Of a stretch of 64,000 bases of DNA, positions 7,476 through 15,109 are shown in pieces. The DNA comes from Kutzneria viridogrisea. GTDB taxonomy: Bacteria; Actinomycetota; Actinomycetes; Mycobacteriales; Pseudonocardiaceae. Numbering within the stretch: the stretch's first letter is position 1; each line of letters opens with the position of its first letter. The DNA is taken from the NCBI GenBank assembly GCA_014138725.1, contig JACJID010000002.1, forward strand, positions 572,001 through 636,000. The letters are read 5' to 3'. The position numbers were made by a program, and so were the translations under genes. The notes beneath the pieces are model-generated. The model ran no database searches. It saw only the letters and a list, made by a program, of their open reading frames with translations, and was not told where the DNA came from.

Positions 7476-8705
7476 TCAGCGGGCGGGCCGCAGCGTGGTG
7501 AGCACGCTGGCCATCAGCACCGGTAGCGCGAGGAAGCCCAGCAACAGGCCCAGCGCCGGGTAGGACCAGGCCTGCACGACCACGCCCGCGGCCAGCCCGC
7601 CCAGCGCGCCACCCGCGTTCATCAGCAGGTCGGACAGTCCCTGGGCGGCCTGGCGCAGCGGGGCGGGCACCGACTCGGTGAGCAGCGCCGAACCGGCGAC
7701 CACCCCGGCCGACCAGCCCGCTCCGAGCACGGCCATGCCCACCGCCAACTGCGGGGCCTCGTGCGAGTCCGCCATGCCGCAGACGCCCGCCGCCGCGACG
7801 ACCAGGGCCGCGCCCACGGCGAGCACCGGCATGCGGCCCAGCCGGTCGGCCAGCCAGCCGAACAGCGGGCTGCCCGCGTACATGGCGGCCACGTGCAGGC
7901 TGATCACCACGCCGACCACGGTGAGCGAGGAGCCGGTGTGCTGCATCTGCACCGGGGTCATCGACATCATGCCGACCATCGCGGTGTTGCACAGGGTCAC
8001 GCCGAGCAGGGCGAGTCGGGCGGACGGGCTGAGCACACGCAGCATGGACCACCGCACCGGCTCGGCGGGAATAGCGGAACCGGTTACCCCGCAACAGGAA
8101 TCGCCGATCGCGGCGGGCACGGTGCCCACCGGCATGAGCGGGTCGGCGCGCAACCCGAGCGCGATGCCCGCCGCCGCGAGGGCGAACACGGCCGCGGCGA
8201 GCAGGAAGGGGCCGCCGTCACCGGCGAACCGGGTCGCGGGCTCGACGAGGTTGGGACCTGCCACGGCACCCAGGGTGGTCGACCAGACCACAGTGGACAG
8301 TGTGGAGGCGCGGTGCGCCGGGGCGGCGAGGTCGGTGGCGGCGAAGCGGGCGGCCAGGGTGGCCGAGGTCCCGCCGCCGAACGGCACGAGCGCGGCCAGC
8401 AACAGGGGCCAGGAACGCAGCTGCACCGCGAGCGCGGCCACAGCACCACCGAAGGCACCGGTGGCGTACGCGACGAGCAGTGCGCGTCTTCGCCCGTACC
8501 GGGTGGACAGGGTGGCGACCACGAGGGCGAGTCCCGCGGCGCCCAACGCGGTCGCGGTCGCGCCGAGCCCACCGACCACAGTGGACTCCGACAGGGAGGT
8601 GGTGACCAGGACTGCCACGGCGACACCGAGACCGACCCCCGCGGCGCCGAACACCTGGGTGCACACCAGAACGGACAACACCCGGCGCTGGGCCGGGTGC
8701 ACCAT
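7476..8705 (-). CDS. MFS transporter
   Basis: A 409-residue major facilitator with about twelve hydrophobic segments. The loop motif GWLADRLGRMPVLAVG appears in the second half and the first-half loop reads LSTRYGRRRALLVAY. The central cytoplasmic loop carries DSCCGVTGSAIPAEPVRW, an unusual Cys-Cys pair. The ATG at MVHPAQRR is used here. A GTG eleven codons earlier (VTINRVNRPAAM) is equally possible because neither has a convincing Shine-Dalgarno site. It lies about 60 bases downstream of the Hsp70-like gene on the same strand. The substrate cannot be told; the general shape resembles drug-efflux or unknown-solute members. Confidence 0.85.
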   Translation of the reverse strand: MVHPAQRRVLSVLVCTQVFGAAGVGLGVAVAVLVTTSLSESTVVGGLGATATALGAAGLALVVATLSTRYGRRRALLVAYATGAFGGAVAALAVQLRSWPLLLAALVPFGGGTSATLAARFAATDLAAPAHRASTLSTVVWSTTLGAVAGPNLVEPATRFAGDGGPFLLAAAVFALAAAGIALGLRADPLMPVGTVPAAIGDSCCGVTGSAIPAEPVRWSMLRVLSPSARLALLGVTLCNTAMVGMMSMTPVQMQHTGSSLTVVGVVISLHVAAMYAGSPLFGWLADRLGRMPVLAVGAALVVAAAGVCGMADSHEAPQLAVGMAVLGAGWSAGVVAGSALLTESVPAPLRQAAQGLSDLLMNAGGALGGLAAGVVVQAWSYPALGLLLGFLALPVLMASVLTTLRPAR

Positions 8706-8767
8706 CGCGGCCGGGCGGTTCACGCGGTTGATCGTCACACGGTGCGCGGCGCGGCAGGTAGCGCCAT

Positions 8768-10594
8768 TCAGGTACCGGGCTGGACGTTCTGCTCGAAGTA
8801 GTCCGCGACCGCGTTGGCGGTCAACGAGTCCGGGGCTGAGGTCACGGCGGTGGTCAGCACGCCAACGAGCGGCTGGTCCTTGACGGTGAACACCAGCACG
8901 CCGACCCCGCTGGCGACCACCGAGCGGTAGCTGCCCGCCAGGCCGTTGCCCTTCCAGTCGGCGCCAACCTGGTTGCTGGCGGCGTATCCGTCCAGCAGCG
9001 CCTTGACCTTGGCCGCCGCCTCCTCCGCGGACTTGGCCTGCTGGTAGACCACGGTGTGCGTGCCGTCGGAGCCGCCGAGGCGACAGGTGGCGGCGGCGCC
9101 GGTGAGCCCGGACAGCCCGACCGCGCCGCCGTCGTAGCCGCCGTTGCAGTCCGCCTTGTCCGCCACGGCACCGGCGAGTTGCCGCAGGCAGCCCGGCACG
9201 CCCTTGCCCTCGGTCGAGGTGCAGTCCGCTCCGGTCCCGCCCCGGAGCAGGACGAAACCGCCGACCCCGAGCAGTGCGAGCACCACCACGGCGGCCACCG
9301 ACAGCAAGGCGGCCTTCGGCAGGCGCTTGCGCGAAGGCGTCTGCTGCTGCGGCGCCTGATACTGCGGGTGCTGGAACTGGGGCTGCTGCGGGAACTGCTG
9401 CGGCGGGGTGGCCGGGAACTGGGCCTGGGCCAGGAAGCGGTCGCTGTCCGGGTACTGCTGCCGCGGCACGGGCTGGGACGGCGGAGCCTGCTGCGGGGCG
9501 GTGAACCCCGCGGTGCGCACGGCCATCCCGGCGCGGGGCACGTGGTGCGCACCGAGCGCGACGGCGGTCTCGGGCTGGTCCAGGCTGACCGGCACGACCC
9601 GCAGCCGCTCCGCGATCAGCGTGGCCACCAGCGGGATGCGGCTGGAGCCACCGACCAGGTACACCCCGGCCAGCGACTGCGGGGCCAGGCCGGTGGCGGC
9701 GATCGTGGCGCCCAGCAACTCGGTGCTGCGCAGCACGCTGGGCCGGATCAGCGCCTCCAGCTCGGGGCGGGTGACCAGCACGTCGTGGAAGGGCTCGGGC
9801 ATGGGCACCTCGGTCTGCGGGTGCCGGGACAGCGTCTCCTTGGCGGCCCGCACGTCCTCCCACAGCGAGCGCCGCGCCCTGCGGTCGGCGGTGGACTCCG
9901 GGCGCAGCAGGCGCTGCCAGCCCGGGGCGTCGCGGTGCGAGACCTGGCGGCCGACGTACTCCATCAGCGCCTGGTCCACGTCCAGCCCACCGAGGTCGGG
10001 CAGCCCGTCCTCGGCGAGCACGGTGAACCCGCTCTGGTCCACGCCGACCACCGCCACGTCGAAGGTGCCCGCGCCCAGGTCGTAGACGGCCAGCGCCTGG
10101 CCGGGAGCGAGCATTCCGTGCGAGGAGGCGAAGTGCGCCGCGGCGGCCACCGGCTCGGGCACCAGCACGAGCTCGCCGGTGATGCCCGCCAGCCGCGCGG
10201 AGGACAGCAGGGCGTTGCGCCGGGGCGTGCCCCACTGCGCGGGGTGGGTGAGCCGGACCTGCTCGGGCGCGGCCCCGCCGAGCTGGCGGCAGGTCTCGGT
10301 GAGGACCCGGCGCAGCACGGCGGCGAGCACCTCGTTGACCGGCACCACCGAGGTGCCCAGCAACAGGGTGCCCTCGTCGATGCGGCGCTTGGGGTTGGGC
10401 TCGAACCGCGAGGGGTCCAGCCGGGCGCTGCGCTCGGCGTCGCGGCCGACGAGGATGGTGCCGTCCTCGGCGGCGAACACCGCGGAGGGCATGGTGGCGG
10501 CCCCGTCGACCTCCACCACCCTGGGCGCCCGGTCCTGCGCGCGCAGCACGGCCACCGTGTTGGACGTGCCCAGATCCACCGACAGAACGTTCAC
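8768..10594 (-). CDS. Membrane-anchored Hsp70-like ATPase
   Basis: A 608-residue protein. Residues 1 to about 370 form an Hsp70/actin-like nucleotide-binding domain with phosphate-1 DLGTSNTVAV, phosphate-2 VYDLGAGTFDVAVV and the adenosine motif VYLVGGSSRIP. The usual Hsp70 substrate-binding domain is absent. In its place are a Pro/Gln-rich linker (about residues 375-420), a basic stop sequence, one membrane segment (about 428-451) and an extracytoplasmic domain of about 155 residues with four cysteines. The GTG start is chosen because GAGGGGG precedes it; an upstream ATG would place that site inside the protein. This architecture is known among actinobacterial Hsp70-like proteins of unclear role. 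It diverges by 50 bases from an MFS gene. Confidence 0.88.
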   Translation of the reverse strand: MNVLSVDLGTSNTVAVLRAQDRAPRVVEVDGAATMPSAVFAAEDGTILVGRDAERSARLDPSRFEPNPKRRIDEGTLLLGTSVVPVNEVLAAVLRRVLTETCRQLGGAAPEQVRLTHPAQWGTPRRNALLSSARLAGITGELVLVPEPVAAAAHFASSHGMLAPGQALAVYDLGAGTFDVAVVGVDQSGFTVLAEDGLPDLGGLDVDQALMEYVGRQVSHRDAPGWQRLLRPESTADRRARRSLWEDVRAAKETLSRHPQTEVPMPEPFHDVLVTRPELEALIRPSVLRSTELLGATIAATGLAPQSLAGVYLVGGSSRIPLVATLIAERLRVVPVSLDQPETAVALGAHHVPRAGMAVRTAGFTAPQQAPPSQPVPRQQYPDSDRFLAQAQFPATPPQQFPQQPQFQHPQYQAPQQQTPSRKRLPKAALLSVAAVVVLALLGVGGFVLLRGGTGADCTSTEGKGVPGCLRQLAGAVADKADCNGGYDGGAVGLSGLTGAAATCRLGGSDGTHTVVYQQAKSAEEAAAKVKALLDGYAASNQVGADWKGNGLAGSYRSVVASGVGVLVFTVKDQPLVGVLTTAVTSAPDSLTANAVADYFEQNVQPGT

Positions 10595-10644
10595 CGTTGC
10601 CCCCTCATCCGCGGGCATGATGTCACGTGGTGTGTGATCAGGTG

Positions 10645-11910
10645 ATGTCAACCGCAGCACCGGCACGCCGTTGGGTGTTCGTCATCCCGGTCGCGGCCGT
10701 GATGTACCTGCTGGCCTACCTGGACCGCACCAACGTGTCGGTCATCCTGCCCTACGTCGACCGCGAGCTGGCGCTCTCGCCCAGTGCGCAGGGCCTGGCC
10801 GGGGGCATCTTCTTCCTCGGCTACCTGCTGTTGCAGATCCCGGCCGCCGTGCTGGCCGCCCGGTGGAGCGCGCGGCGCACCGTGCTGCTGCTCATGCTGG
10901 CCTGGTCGGTGGCGGCGATGGCCTGCGGGCTGGTGGCCACCGAGGGACAGCTCTACCTGGCCCGGTTCCTGCTCGGGGTGTTCGAGGGCGGGGTGTGGCC
11001 CGCCGTGCTGATCCTGCTGGCCTCCTGGTTCCCACAGGCCGAGCGGGCCCGCGCGAACGCGCTGTGGATGGCCTGCCTGCCGCTGTCGGCGATCCTCACC
11101 TCACCGCTGTCGGGCTGGATGCTGTCGCACTGGTCCTGGCGGCTGGTGTTCGTGGTGCAGGGGCTGCCGCCGCTGCTGTGGGCCCTCGTGTGGTGGTTCA
11201 CCGTCGCGGACCGGCCCGCGCAGGCGCGCTGGATCTCCGCGGCCGAGCGCGAGCACGTGGAGCGCGCGCTGGCCGCCGACGAGGCGGCGAAACCGGTCAG
11301 CGGCAACGGGTCCTACCTCGCCGCACTGCGCGATCCGGTGGTGCTGCGGCTGATCGCGGTCTACTTCTTCTGGATCACCGGGTTCTACGGGTTCAGCCTG
11401 TGGCTGCCCTCGGTGGTGAAGACGTTGACGCACAACGGGTCCCCCGCGGTGGTCGGCGCGCTGAGCGCGGTGCCGTACCTGTTCGCGCTGGCCGCCATGC
11501 TGGGTGCCGCGGTGTGGGCCGACCGCACCGGGCGGCGTCGGGCCGCGGTGGCCGTGCCGCTCGTGGTGGCGATGGCCGCGCTGCTGCTGGGCCAGCTCGC
11601 CGCGGGCGCGCCGGTGCTCCAGTTCGCGCTGCTGTGCGTGGTGGCGGCCGGGGTCTACGCGCCGTACGGCCCGTTCTGGGCGATACCCGGCCGGGTGTTG
11701 CGCTTCGAGGTGGTCGCCGTGGCCATGGGTGTGATCAACGCGCTGGGCAACCTGGGCGGGTTCGCCGGGCCCTACCTGGTGGGCTGGCTGACCGAGCGGA
11801 CCGGGTCCAGCCTTCCGGGGTTCGCGGCGCTGAGCGCCTTCCTCGCGGTCGCGGTACTGGTGGCCCTGTTCGGGCTCAAGTCCGAGCAGGACGTGCACGC
11901 CGTGCGATGA
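10645..11910 (+). CDS. MFS transporter, anion:cation symporter type
   Basis: A 421-residue major facilitator resembling the anion:cation symporter branch (organic-acid permeases such as glucarate, phthalate or hydroxyphenylacetate carriers). It opens RRWVFVIPVAAVMYLLAYLDRTNVS, where the YLDRTNVS segment in the first helix is typical of that branch, followed by GGIFFLGYLLLQIPAA and the GVFEGGVWPAV motif in the fourth helix. Twelve helices can be counted. The ATG is used; a GTG immediately before it and another six codons upstream are alternatives. No catabolic genes adjoin it, so the substrate is unknown. It ends at a strong hairpin shared with the convergent sigma factor gene. Confidence 0.87.
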   Translation: MSTAAPARRWVFVIPVAAVMYLLAYLDRTNVSVILPYVDRELALSPSAQGLAGGIFFLGYLLLQIPAAVLAARWSARRTVLLLMLAWSVAAMACGLVATEGQLYLARFLLGVFEGGVWPAVLILLASWFPQAERARANALWMACLPLSAILTSPLSGWMLSHWSWRLVFVVQGLPPLLWALVWWFTVADRPAQARWISAAEREHVERALAADEAAKPVSGNGSYLAALRDPVVLRLIAVYFFWITGFYGFSLWLPSVVKTLTHNGSPAVVGALSAVPYLFALAAMLGAAVWADRTGRRRAAVAVPLVVAMAALLLGQLAAGAPVLQFALLCVVAAGVYAPYGPFWAIPGRVLRFEVVAVAMGVINALGNLGGFAGPYLVGWLTERTGSSLPGFAALSAFLAVAVLVALFGLKSEQDVHAVR

Positions 11911-11917
11911 CAAGGCA

Positions 11918-11946
11918 ACGCCACTTGCACCGTGTGCAAGTGGCGT
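11918..11946. terminator. Bidirectional hairpin
   Basis: A perfect 13-bp stem (11918-11930 with 11934-11946) and a three-base loop lie between the stop of the MFS gene and the end of the convergent sigma factor gene. No T-tract. Confidence 0.75.
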
Positions 11947-11969
11947 CCTCGTTCGCCGCGTGTGCGGTG

Positions 11970-12614
11970 TTACAGCTCCCGGCCGGAGGCCATCAGCTTG
12001 CGCAACCTGTTGAGCGCCCGGTGCTGGGCCACCCGGACCGCGCCAGGAGTGGAGCCGACCAGGTCGGCGGTCTCCTCGGCGGACAGTCCGACGACCACGC
12101 GCAGCACCACGATCTCGCGCTGCTTGTCCGACAGCACGCCGAGCAGCTTGCCCATGCTGTCCTTGAGCTCGGCCTGCAGCATGCGCTGCTCCGGGCCCGC
12201 GCCGATCTCCGGCCGGTCCGGCACCTCGGAGACCGGCAGCGAGCGGTTGCGCGCGGCGGCCCGGTGGGCGTCGGCGACCTTGTGCTGCGCGATCCCGTAC
12301 ACGAAGGCCAGGAACGGCTGTCCCTGGTCCCGGTAGCTGGGCAGGGCGGAGCAGACCGAGAGGCAGACCTCCTGGACCACGTCGTCCGCCGAGGCGAAGG
12401 ACTTGTCCAGCCGGCCGATCCTGGCCCGGCAGTACCGCATCACGATGGGCCTGATCGAGGTGAGGACGCGGTCCCTGGCATCCGCGTCCCCGTGGACGGC
12501 GGCATCGACCAACCGCCGGAAGTGCTCGTCCTGGGGGCCGTACGCGGCGACCGGCCGCGCGATCATCGGGCCGTCTTCGACCCCCACAGGCATGACCTGT
12601 GCCAAATTATTCAT
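11970..12614 (-). CDS. ECF sigma factor, SigD/ShbA type
   Basis: A 214-residue group 4 sigma factor. Region 2 contains RPIVMRYCRARIGR, the SADDVVQEVCLSV core-binding segment and QPFLAFVYGIAQHKVADAHR. Region 4 contains DKQREIVVLRVVVGLSAEETA and the helix-turn-helix recognition segment GSTPGAVRVAQHRALNRLRK. These match mycobacterial SigD and Streptomyces ShbA closely. ShbA controls the principal sigma gene in Streptomyces, and SigD acts in nutrient limitation in mycobacteria. No anti-sigma gene (RsdA-type) follows it; the next gene is convergent. The start MNNLAQV is preferred, with GGGGA eight bases upstream; a GTG 13 codons earlier is possible. Confidence 0.9.
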   Translation of the reverse strand: MNNLAQVMPVGVEDGPMIARPVAAYGPQDEHFRRLVDAAVHGDADARDRVLTSIRPIVMRYCRARIGRLDKSFASADDVVQEVCLSVCSALPSYRDQGQPFLAFVYGIAQHKVADAHRAAARNRSLPVSEVPDRPEIGAGPEQRMLQAELKDSMGKLLGVLSDKQREIVVLRVVVGLSAEETADLVGSTPGAVRVAQHRALNRLRKLMASGREL

Positions 12615-13282
12615 CCTTCTCGTCCCCGCACGTGAAGATTGGGTGGTGTCCACCGGTTGTATGGCGGATGGCCGGTGAACTGATTACCAGTAACGGTTGT
12701 GCACCCCACGCGCCGGATATATCAGGTCGGCGCCCTCTCAGCCGTCGACCCGAACACCCCCGACACCCCTTGCTGCCCCTCCCGGTCCGCGGCCATTGTT
12801 CGAGCCCCTTCCCGAGCGGGTCCACCTGACACCTTCCTCCTGAGCATCAGGCATGAGATGACGCTAACGCTGCGTACCCACCCTCACAAGAACCCTGGGA
12901 AAACTCCATGGAATCGGCTCTCTCCGGTAAACACACCACTACCGACGGTGAGTAGCACGCATCGCGGGGCCGGATGGTCCAGGGCGACCCGTGCAGACAG
13001 CGCCGGAAAAAGGGCAGCCCACCCGGACCTGCTACACAGCTTCCACCTGCGACAACGCTGTGTAGCACGATCCGGGCGGGCGATAAACCCCGGTCACGCA
13101 CCGGCTTCGATCGGACACAGCGGCAACACAGGGTGTGCGCCGAACATGCCCGATGCCGCTCCGGAGTCAGTTGAATACTTACAGTTACAATCCCTGGGCG
13201 TCACCTGAAGAAACGGTTTTCCACTACCCGTGGGTAATTCACGAATGCGGTAGTAAATGCGCCTGCAAGTACCACTCGCGAG
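12615..13282. other. Long intergenic region upstream of sigma factor
   Basis: About 670 bases between the sigma gene start and the chitinase stop. Base composition drops well below that of the genes, and short open frames show no family features or ribosome sites. It holds a large hairpin (13022-13076), TTAC-CA-GTAA (12684-12693) near the sigma promoter side, and TACCC-GT-GGGTA at about 13225-13236 next to the chitinase end. Promoter elements for the sigma gene should lie in its left third, but I cannot place them. Confidence 0.5.
13022..13076. repeat. Long interrupted hairpin
   Basis: GCTACACAGC (13031-13040) pairs perfectly with GCTGTGTAGC (13057-13066) around a 16-base loop. Outside a small internal bulge, CCCGGA (13022-13027) pairs with TCCGGG (13071-13076), giving 16 paired positions. 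It stands alone in a gene-free region, too far from either gene to be an ordinary terminator. It might be a structured RNA or a regulator site. Confidence 0.6.
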
Positions 13283-14971
13283 TCACAGAGTTCCCAGGTG
13301 CGGATGCACCGTGTTCGCGAAGGCATATCCGTTCGAGGCATCCCAGTTGATGGACCAGGTCATCGCGCCGCGAATGCCGGGATAGGTCGTGGCGGGCTTG
13401 AAACTGCCGCAGTTGGTGCCCTTGGCCAGGCAATCCAGGGCGTTGTTCACGTTCGACGGGGACTGGTAGCCACCGCCCGCGGCCGAGCTCGTCGCGGGCA
13501 GGCCGAGGCCCACCTGGTCGGCGCGCAGCCCGCCCTGCAACTGGATGCAGGACAGCGCGGTCAGGAAGTTGACCGTGCTCTGGGCGTAGACGTTGCCGTC
13601 GCAGCCGTTCATCGTGCCGGAGTTGTAGAACTGGGTGTTGACGATGGTCAGGATGTCCTTGACGTTCAGCGCCAGCTGGAAGTACGCCATGCCGGTGGAC
13701 TGCATGCCGATGGTCTCCGGGGCCATGGTCAGCACGAAGCCGGAGCCCGCCTTGGCCGCCAGCGAGTGCAGGGCCTGCCCCATGTAGGTGGGGTTGACCC
13801 CGTTCTCCAGGTCGATGTCCACCCCGTCGAAGCCGTAGCGCTGCATCAGGGCGTACACGCTTGAGGCGAAGTTGTTCGCCGCCGTGGCGTCGCCCACGCT
13901 GACGGTGCCGTTCTGCCCGCCCACCGAGATGATCACTTTCTGGCCGCGCGCGTGCAGGGCCTGCACGTCGGCGGTGAACTGCGCGTCGGTGTAGCCGCCC
14001 AGCTGCGAGGACAGGCCGGAGTCCAGGGTGAAGGTCACCCCGCCGGGTTTGCTCGGGTCGGTGTCGGCGAAGGCCACCGCGACCAGGTCGTAGCTGGTGG
14101 GCACGTCGGCCAGCTTGAGCGCCTTGGCCCCGTTGTAGAAGTTCTGCCAGTAGCCGGTCAGCACGTGCGCGGGCAGCGAGCCGCCACCGGGGTTGCCGCC
14201 ACCGCTCTGCGTGGTGACGGAGACCGCCGCCGACTTGGCCGACTCACCGGCCGTGTTGTAGGCGCTCACGGCGAAGGAGTAGGCGGTGGAGGCGGACAGG
14301 CCGCTCACCGCGTACGTGGTGCCCGTGGTGGACGCGATCTTCGTGCCGCCCTGGTAGACGTTGTAGCCGCTGACCGAGCCCGAGGGTGCCGACCAGGACA
14401 GCGAGGTCGAGGACGAGGTCGTGCCGGTGGCGGTCAACCCGGTGGGCGCCGAGGGCGGCTGCGTGTCCCCGCCACCGCCGCCGGGACCGGACAGCACGAG
14501 GTCGTCGGCGTAGTAGGTGGGCTGCCCGAACCAGCCGTGCACGTAGATCGTGACGCTGGTGGTGGACGCGCCGGTGGTGAACGAGGTGGACAGCTGCGTG
14601 TAGCCCGAGGACGAGGTCCAGGTGGACGGGTCGGTGCCGCCGGTGCCCGTGGCGCCGAGGTACACGTAGCTGCCCTGCACCCAGGCGGTCAGCGTGTACG
14701 CCGAGTTCGGCAGCACGGTGATCTTCTGGCTGCACTGGGCGTAGTCGGAACCGGCGGGCGTCGCCGCCACGGCGTAGGAGCCGCTGTGCGTCGGCGAGCC
14801 GACCACGGCCGCGCCGCTACAGGTCCAGCCCGCGGTGTTGCCCGCCTCGAAACCCGAGTTGGCGAGCAGGTTCGCCGCTGCGTGTGCGCTGCCCGCCGGG
14901 GAGAGCGCCACCCCGAGCGCGGTGAGCGCGGCGGCCGTCAGCACGGCCAGTAGTCGCTTGGTCCTTGTCAT
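13283..14971 (-). CDS. Secreted GH18 chitinase with CBM and fibronectin III domains
   Basis: A 562-residue exported chitinase. Order: signal peptide (1-31, MTRTKRLL start, cleavage after SAHA); carbohydrate-binding-type beta-sandwich (about 33-162); Gly-rich linker; fibronectin type III domain (about 172-254); Gly/Ser linker; GH18 catalytic barrel (about 266-562). The family motif DGVDIDLE spans 382-389 and Glu389 is the proton donor; KVIISVGGQNG is the second GH18 signature. The domain plan is that of Streptomyces-type family 18 exochitinases and endochitinases. A DasR-like operator overlaps the promoter, so induction by chitin/GlcNAc-derived signals is expected. The ATG is supported by the signal peptide and a GGAGGT sequence just upstream. 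Confidence 0.95.
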   Translation of the reverse strand: MTRTKRLLAVLTAAALTALGVALSPAGSAHAAANLLANSGFEAGNTAGWTCSGAAVVGSPTHSGSYAVAATPAGSDYAQCSQKITVLPNSAYTLTAWVQGSYVYLGATGTGGTDPSTWTSSSGYTQLSTSFTTGASTTSVTIYVHGWFGQPTYYADDLVLSGPGGGGGDTQPPSAPTGLTATGTTSSSTSLSWSAPSGSVSGYNVYQGGTKIASTTGTTYAVSGLSASTAYSFAVSAYNTAGESAKSAAVSVTTQSGGGNPGGGSLPAHVLTGYWQNFYNGAKALKLADVPTSYDLVAVAFADTDPSKPGGVTFTLDSGLSSQLGGYTDAQFTADVQALHARGQKVIISVGGQNGTVSVGDATAANNFASSVYALMQRYGFDGVDIDLENGVNPTYMGQALHSLAAKAGSGFVLTMAPETIGMQSTGMAYFQLALNVKDILTIVNTQFYNSGTMNGCDGNVYAQSTVNFLTALSCIQLQGGLRADQVGLGLPATSSAAGGGYQSPSNVNNALDCLAKGTNCGSFKPATTYPGIRGAMTWSINWDASNGYAFANTVHPHLGTL

Positions 14972-15033
14972 GCCTACCTCCGTGAGCAGGGGCGGTGGTG
15001 GCCCGCGCGCCGCCGTGGCGCGCGCACTCAAAG

Positions 15034-15060
15034 TGGACTAGACCAATTTCGCCCTGTCAA
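15034..15060 (-). promoter_or_regulatory. DasR-like operator within the chitinase promoter
   Basis: TGGACTAGACCA at 15034-15045 matches the DasR-responsive element core TGGTCTAGACCA at eleven of twelve positions. On the minus strand a -35 TTGACA (15060-15055) precedes it, and 17 bases later a -10-like TCCACT overlaps the operator. Streptomyces chitinase promoters carry the same combination. The operator lies 63-74 bases upstream of the chitinase ATG. It also lies 65 bases upstream of the divergent helicase gene. Confidence 0.8.
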
Positions 15061-15109
15061 GGGTTCGGCCGACCGGTACTTGTCGGTGCCCCGGGTCATG
15101 ATGGGCGGC

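Noticed and set aside
8084-8626. Frame overlapping the MFS gene in another register
   Set aside because: It is Pro/Ser/Arg-rich shadow sequence; the MFS frame has clear helices and motifs.
12684-12693. TTAC-CA-GTAA as a specific operator for the sigma gene
   Set aside because: Four-base arms are too short to separate from chance in an AT-richer region.
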